Both the position numbers and the translations under genes were made by a program. Shown here one piece after another: positions 23,256-25,814 of a DNA stretch of 25,814 nucleotides. A model generated the notes under the pieces. It ran no database searches, was not told the origin of the DNA, and saw only the letters and a list, made by a program, of their open reading frames with translations. Each line of letters starts with the position of its first letter. Positions within the stretch are counted from its first letter, which is position 1. The stretch covers positions 1 to 25,814 of the forward strand of contig JBBDXA010000140.1 in assembly GCA_040902585.1 (NCBI GenBank), in the 5' to 3' direction. Origin of the DNA: JBBDXA01 sp040902585 (GTDB lineage Bacteria > Planctomycetota > Phycisphaerae > Phycisphaerales > Phycisphaeraceae).

Positions 23256-24403
23256 TGCGACCCCTGATTCTCACCAACAATCCGAACCTCGCCTCGACCA
23301 GCCGCGTGCTCCAGCAATGGCTCACCGGCAGCGGCGACACGCTTGACGCCTGCGTCGCCACCCAGCGCGAAGGCGAGTTCTCCGGCTGGCTCGAAGCGAA
23401 CAACATCCCACATCAGATCACGCCCATGCCGCAGCCCTCGAAGCGCTGGCCGCTGCCGGGCATGTGGTACGCCTGGCGGCTGGCGAGCTGGGCCCGCGCT
23501 CAGAACGTCGATGCCATTCACTGCAACGAACACGATGTGTATCCCTTCGCGCTGCTGGTGAAACGATTGCTCCAGGTGCCGATCGTGTGCCACGTGCGCT
23601 TTCGCATCTCCACCGAGTTCTGTCGCTGGGCGTTCGGCAGGCCGCAGCGGCAGCCTGATGCGCTCCTGTGGACTTCGCAGCAGCAGCAGCTCGACTGCGC
23701 GGAGGCGATCGAAGGCATCGTGCCGGAGGAAAAGCAGCACATCATTCCTTTGGGCGTAGATCTGAATCGCATCGGTGATCTCACTTCGCTTCGCACGACG
23801 GTGCGACAGGCGTGGGGCATCGATGAAGATGCGATCGTGCTCGCGCAAGCCTGCGCCCTGCGGCCGATCAAGCAGCTCGAACATTTTGTCGATCTTGTCG
23901 CGGACCTGACGAAACAGGATTCGCGCATCGTCGGCATCGTCGCAGGCGACGCGCCGCCCGGCGGGTCGTCCTACCGCGATGAACTGAATCGTTATGCCGA
24001 CCGCGCTCAGCTCGGCAATCGTCTGCGCTGGCTGGGACATGTGGATGCGATCGAGCCATTGCTGGCCGGCGCGGACATCTTCGTGAGCACGAGTCAGTAC
24101 GAAACATTTGGCAACAGTGTGTGTGAGGCGATGGCGTGCGGCACGCCGGTCGTCGGATACGAGGGCGGCAGTGTGAAGGAAGTGGTAGGTGACACGGGGC
24201 GGATTGTGAAGACGGGAGATCGGGCCGGACTCGGGGCGGCGGTGAGGGAGCTGGTAGCCGACGGGGCGGAGCGGAAAGACTTAGGCCGGCTGGCGCGCGA
24301 GCGCGTGGCAGCGTGTTTCAACCCGGCCGGCAGCCTGCGAAAGCTTAAAGAGATTTATGCGTCGATCCTCGAGCAGCGGAGTACACAGCGATGGGCAGCC
24401 TGA
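23255..24403 (+). CDS. GT-B glycosyltransferase, family 4
   Basis: The protein has 382 residues. The N-terminal Rossmann half has IHCNEHDVYPF and HVRFRIS; the C-terminal half has the donor-site EX7E motif (ETFGNSVCE, then AMACGTPVVGYEGGSVKE). The usual R/K pair region is LAQACALRPIKQLEHFV, where RPIK replaces the common R-x-x-x-x-K-G form, so the donor-site lysine is probably present but slightly displaced. It is cytoplasmic and would add a sugar to the exported glycan. No Shine-Dalgarno is visible apart from the heptad array touching the ATG. Its stop overlaps the next GT4 by 13 bases, so the two are probably co-translated. Confidence 0.92.
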   Translation: MRPLILTNNPNLASTSRVLQQWLTGSGDTLDACVATQREGEFSGWLEANNIPHQITPMPQPSKRWPLPGMWYAWRLASWARAQNVDAIHCNEHDVYPFALLVKRLLQVPIVCHVRFRISTEFCRWAFGRPQRQPDALLWTSQQQQLDCAEAIEGIVPEEKQHIIPLGVDLNRIGDLTSLRTTVRQAWGIDEDAIVLAQACALRPIKQLEHFVDLVADLTKQDSRIVGIVAGDAPPGGSSYRDELNRYADRAQLGNRLRWLGHVDAIEPLLAGADIFVSTSQYETFGNSVCEAMACGTPVVGYEGGSVKEVVGDTGRIVKTGDRAGLGAAVRELVADGAERKDLGRLARERVAACFNPAGSLRKLKEIYASILEQRSTQRWAA

Positions 24404-25611
24404 CTTTTAGTGATGACGTCGCCGGACGCATTCTTCCGCAAGGCGCGGCGCAGGCGGGCACGAAGGTGTCGCCGCGGAAGGTGTGCATTGTCAGCCGCGC
24501 GCCGTTCATTGGCGGGGCGGAGCTCGCAGCCGAGCGCCTGGGCATCGGCCTGCGCAACGAAGGGCACGAGGTGTTCTTCATTCTCGGCCAGCACGGCGAT
24601 GTACAGGATCGGCTCGAAGCCTCGGGCCTGCGCTGCCTGGTCTTCCCCGTGCAGCACACTGACATGCGCCGCTTCTGGCGCTACTTCGGCGCCCGCGCGA
24701 CCCTGCGCAACCTGTTCAAACGCGAGAAGCCCGATGTGATTCATTCGAATGATCTGCCTTCGGCGCAGATCTTCTTCGATGCTGCGCGCGGCCTGGGCAT
24801 CACCCGCGTCTGCCATCATCGTTACATCTACGATGGCCCGGCGATCGACTGGTTCAACAAGTACGGCGCGGAGCGGCACCTGTTTGTGTCGCGTGCTTTG
24901 ATGAACGATCTGTGCGAACGCTCGGAGATTCTCAGCAGCGCGAACAAGGCTGTGGTGTATGACGGGCTCGAACTGCCGGCCCGGCCGCTGGTGCCGGATC
25001 GCCTGACCGCGCGCGAAGAACTAGGCCTGCCGTTGAATCAGACCATCACGCTTTTTGCCGGTCAGATCATCGAGCGCAAAGGCGTCGCGGAACTGCTGCG
25101 CGCCTGGGCCATTCTGCGCGGGCAGGGTCGCGAGATCGGCGAGTTGGTGATCGTCGGCGATGACTCGGCGGGCAAGGGCGCGTACCGGGAGAAGATGCAG
25201 GCCCTGGCGGGTGACCTTCGCATTCGGCCGCGATTTGCAGGGTTTCAAAAGAACGTGAACCGCTGGCTCACGGCGGCGGACCTGGCGGTCGTGCCGTCGC
25301 ACGTCGAGCCGCTGGGCAACGCGACGCTCGAAGCGATGGCGGCGGGGCTGCCTGTCATCGGCTCGCGCATCGGCGGCATTCCTGAAATGATCGTTCACGA
25401 AGAGACCGGCCTGCTCACCCCCGCGAAGGCACCGGTCACGCTTGCCGAGGCGACGGGGCGGTTGATCGAAGACGTCGCGCTGCGACAGTCACTGGGCGCG
25501 GCTGCGCGTTTGCGATGTGAAACGCTCTTCAGTCTCAAGGCCCACACCAGCGCGGTGCTGCGTCAGTATGAAATGGCTTCGCAGCGCGGCTCCGCGCGGC
25601 AGGCGGCGTGA
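24391..25611 (+). CDS. GT-B glycosyltransferase, family 4
   Basis: The protein has 406 residues. After about 28 variable residues comes KVCIVSRAPFIGGAELAAERL, the typical GT4 opening with the glycine-rich acceptor loop. IHSNDLPSAQ, LFAGQIIERKGVAELLRAW (Arg and Lys of the phosphate site) and the EX7E motif EPLGNATLE followed by AMAAGLPVIGSRIGGIPE complete the fold. CGGAG stands 9 nt before the ATG, inside the preceding gene. It probably acts in the same glycan pathway as its overlapping neighbour, using a different donor or linkage. Repeat B and a heptad array follow. Confidence 0.94.
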   Translation: MGSLTFSDDVAGRILPQGAAQAGTKVSPRKVCIVSRAPFIGGAELAAERLGIGLRNEGHEVFFILGQHGDVQDRLEASGLRCLVFPVQHTDMRRFWRYFGARATLRNLFKREKPDVIHSNDLPSAQIFFDAARGLGITRVCHHRYIYDGPAIDWFNKYGAERHLFVSRALMNDLCERSEILSSANKAVVYDGLELPARPLVPDRLTAREELGLPLNQTITLFAGQIIERKGVAELLRAWAILRGQGREIGELVIVGDDSAGKGAYREKMQALAGDLRIRPRFAGFQKNVNRWLTAADLAVVPSHVEPLGNATLEAMAAGLPVIGSRIGGIPEMIVHEETGLLTPAKAPVTLAEATGRLIEDVALRQSLGAAARLRCETLFSLKAHTSAVLRQYEMASQRGSARQAA

Positions 25612-25792
25612 GTGTTTGGTTACAGGGTGCCACGGGTCGCGGAGGTCCGCCGACGAGACCCGTGCGGACTGCCCAGGCGCACCACGAAGCCGGCACGGGT
25701 CTACTCGCAAAGCCTCGTCGACCCGTGGCACCCGAACTGCCCGCCTGACCCCTGACCCCTGACCCCTGACCCCTGACTCCTCACTCCTTCTC
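25612..25792. other. Intergenic region made almost entirely of repeats
   Basis: The 181 bases between two plus-strand genes are filled by palindromic repeat B and then a CTGACCC heptad array. Little room is left for an independent promoter. Confidence 0.7.
25625..25733. repeat. Palindromic intergenic repeat B (about 109 bp)
   Basis: Outer arms 25625-25639 (GGGTGCCACGGGTCG) and 25719-25733 are perfectly complementary over 15 bp; inner arms AGACCCGTGC (25656-25665) and GCACGGGTCT (25693-25702) over 10 bp. It is related to repeat A at 12502-12613. Its minus strand would encode SSADLRDPWHP. Confidence 0.92.
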
Positions 25793-25793
25793 A
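25745..25793. repeat. Heptad array CTGACCC running into a start codon
   Basis: Four perfect CTGACCC units, then CTGACTC, CTCACTC and CTTCTCA; the last A opens the ATG at 25793. Confidence 0.92.
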
Positions 25794-25814
25794 TGAAGAC
25801 TCTCCTCCTCACCG
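25793..25814 (+). CDS. Start of a further gene (partial), possibly a glycosyltransferase
   Basis: Only MKTLLLT is visible before the window ends. The short hydrophobic beginning would fit a Rossmann first strand as in GT-B enzymes, and the position continues the operon, but seven codons cannot identify a family. Confidence 0.4.

Noticed and set aside
12502..25733. Insertion sequence or transposon linked to repeats A and B
   Set aside because: The 13 kb between them is ordinary metabolic and polysaccharide genes, with no transposase or target-site duplication; the repeats are in intergenic DNA only.
1..25814. tRNA, rRNA or riboswitch genes
   Set aside because: No cloverleaf, rRNA segment or known riboswitch core was recognised by reading either strand; a covariance-model search was not possible here.

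Overview
The window looks like a chromosomal segment of a high-G+C, Gram-negative-type bacterium. A planctomycete, probably of the Phycisphaerae kind, is my best guess. That rests on the gene mix (a large membrane-anchored alpha-2-macroglobulin, a secreted serpin, a long exopolysaccharide locus), on palindromic intergenic repeats that translate to SADLxxPWHP-like peptides, and on abundant heptanucleotide arrays. The taxonomic call is inference; no rRNA or tRNA gene was seen.

Layout. (1) 1-3454, minus: the N-terminal about 1,150 residues of an alpha-2-macroglobulin whose 3' end lies outside the window. (2) 3701-5728, plus: a nucleoside-symporter-type MFS permease with an extra hydrophilic domain of about 250 residues between TM5 and TM6, closed by a strong terminator. 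(3) 5804-11642, minus: read in transcription order, an O-antigen-ligase-like protein, a radical SAM/SPASM protein, a family 4 glycosyltransferase with a long odd N-terminal linker, a small single-TM protein and a secreted serpin. (4) 11876-13976: a redoxin and, divergent from it, a class V aminotransferase/cysteine desulfurase. (5) 14134-19927: a GT39-type membrane glycosyltransferase (minus), a DPM1-like GT2 (plus), then on the minus strand FkbM methyltransferase, a second GT39-type protein and a class I methyltransferase. (6) 20182-25814, plus: Wzm-like ABC permease, Wzt-like ATPase with a C-terminal domain, methyltransferase, two GT4 enzymes, and the first codons of another gene.

How it fits together. 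Regions 3, 5 and 6 together read as an export and assembly locus for a surface polysaccharide or glycolipid. Lipid-linked sugar donors would be made by the GT2. Chains would be built by GT4 and GT39 enzymes and modified by methyltransferases. Export would go through the Wzm/Wzt ABC system, and transfer to an acceptor would use the WaaL/Wzy-like ligase. The two protease inhibitors (A2M and serpin) flank the permease and suggest an envelope protected against foreign proteases.

The most unusual content is non-coding. There are at least ten period-7 tandem arrays with different unit sequences (TGACCCC, AGCTGAT, GACTCAG, GCGGATT and others), mostly at gene borders, several running straight into start codons and one inside a coding sequence. 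There are also three palindromic elements of about 110 bp and several smaller inverted repeats that share core words.
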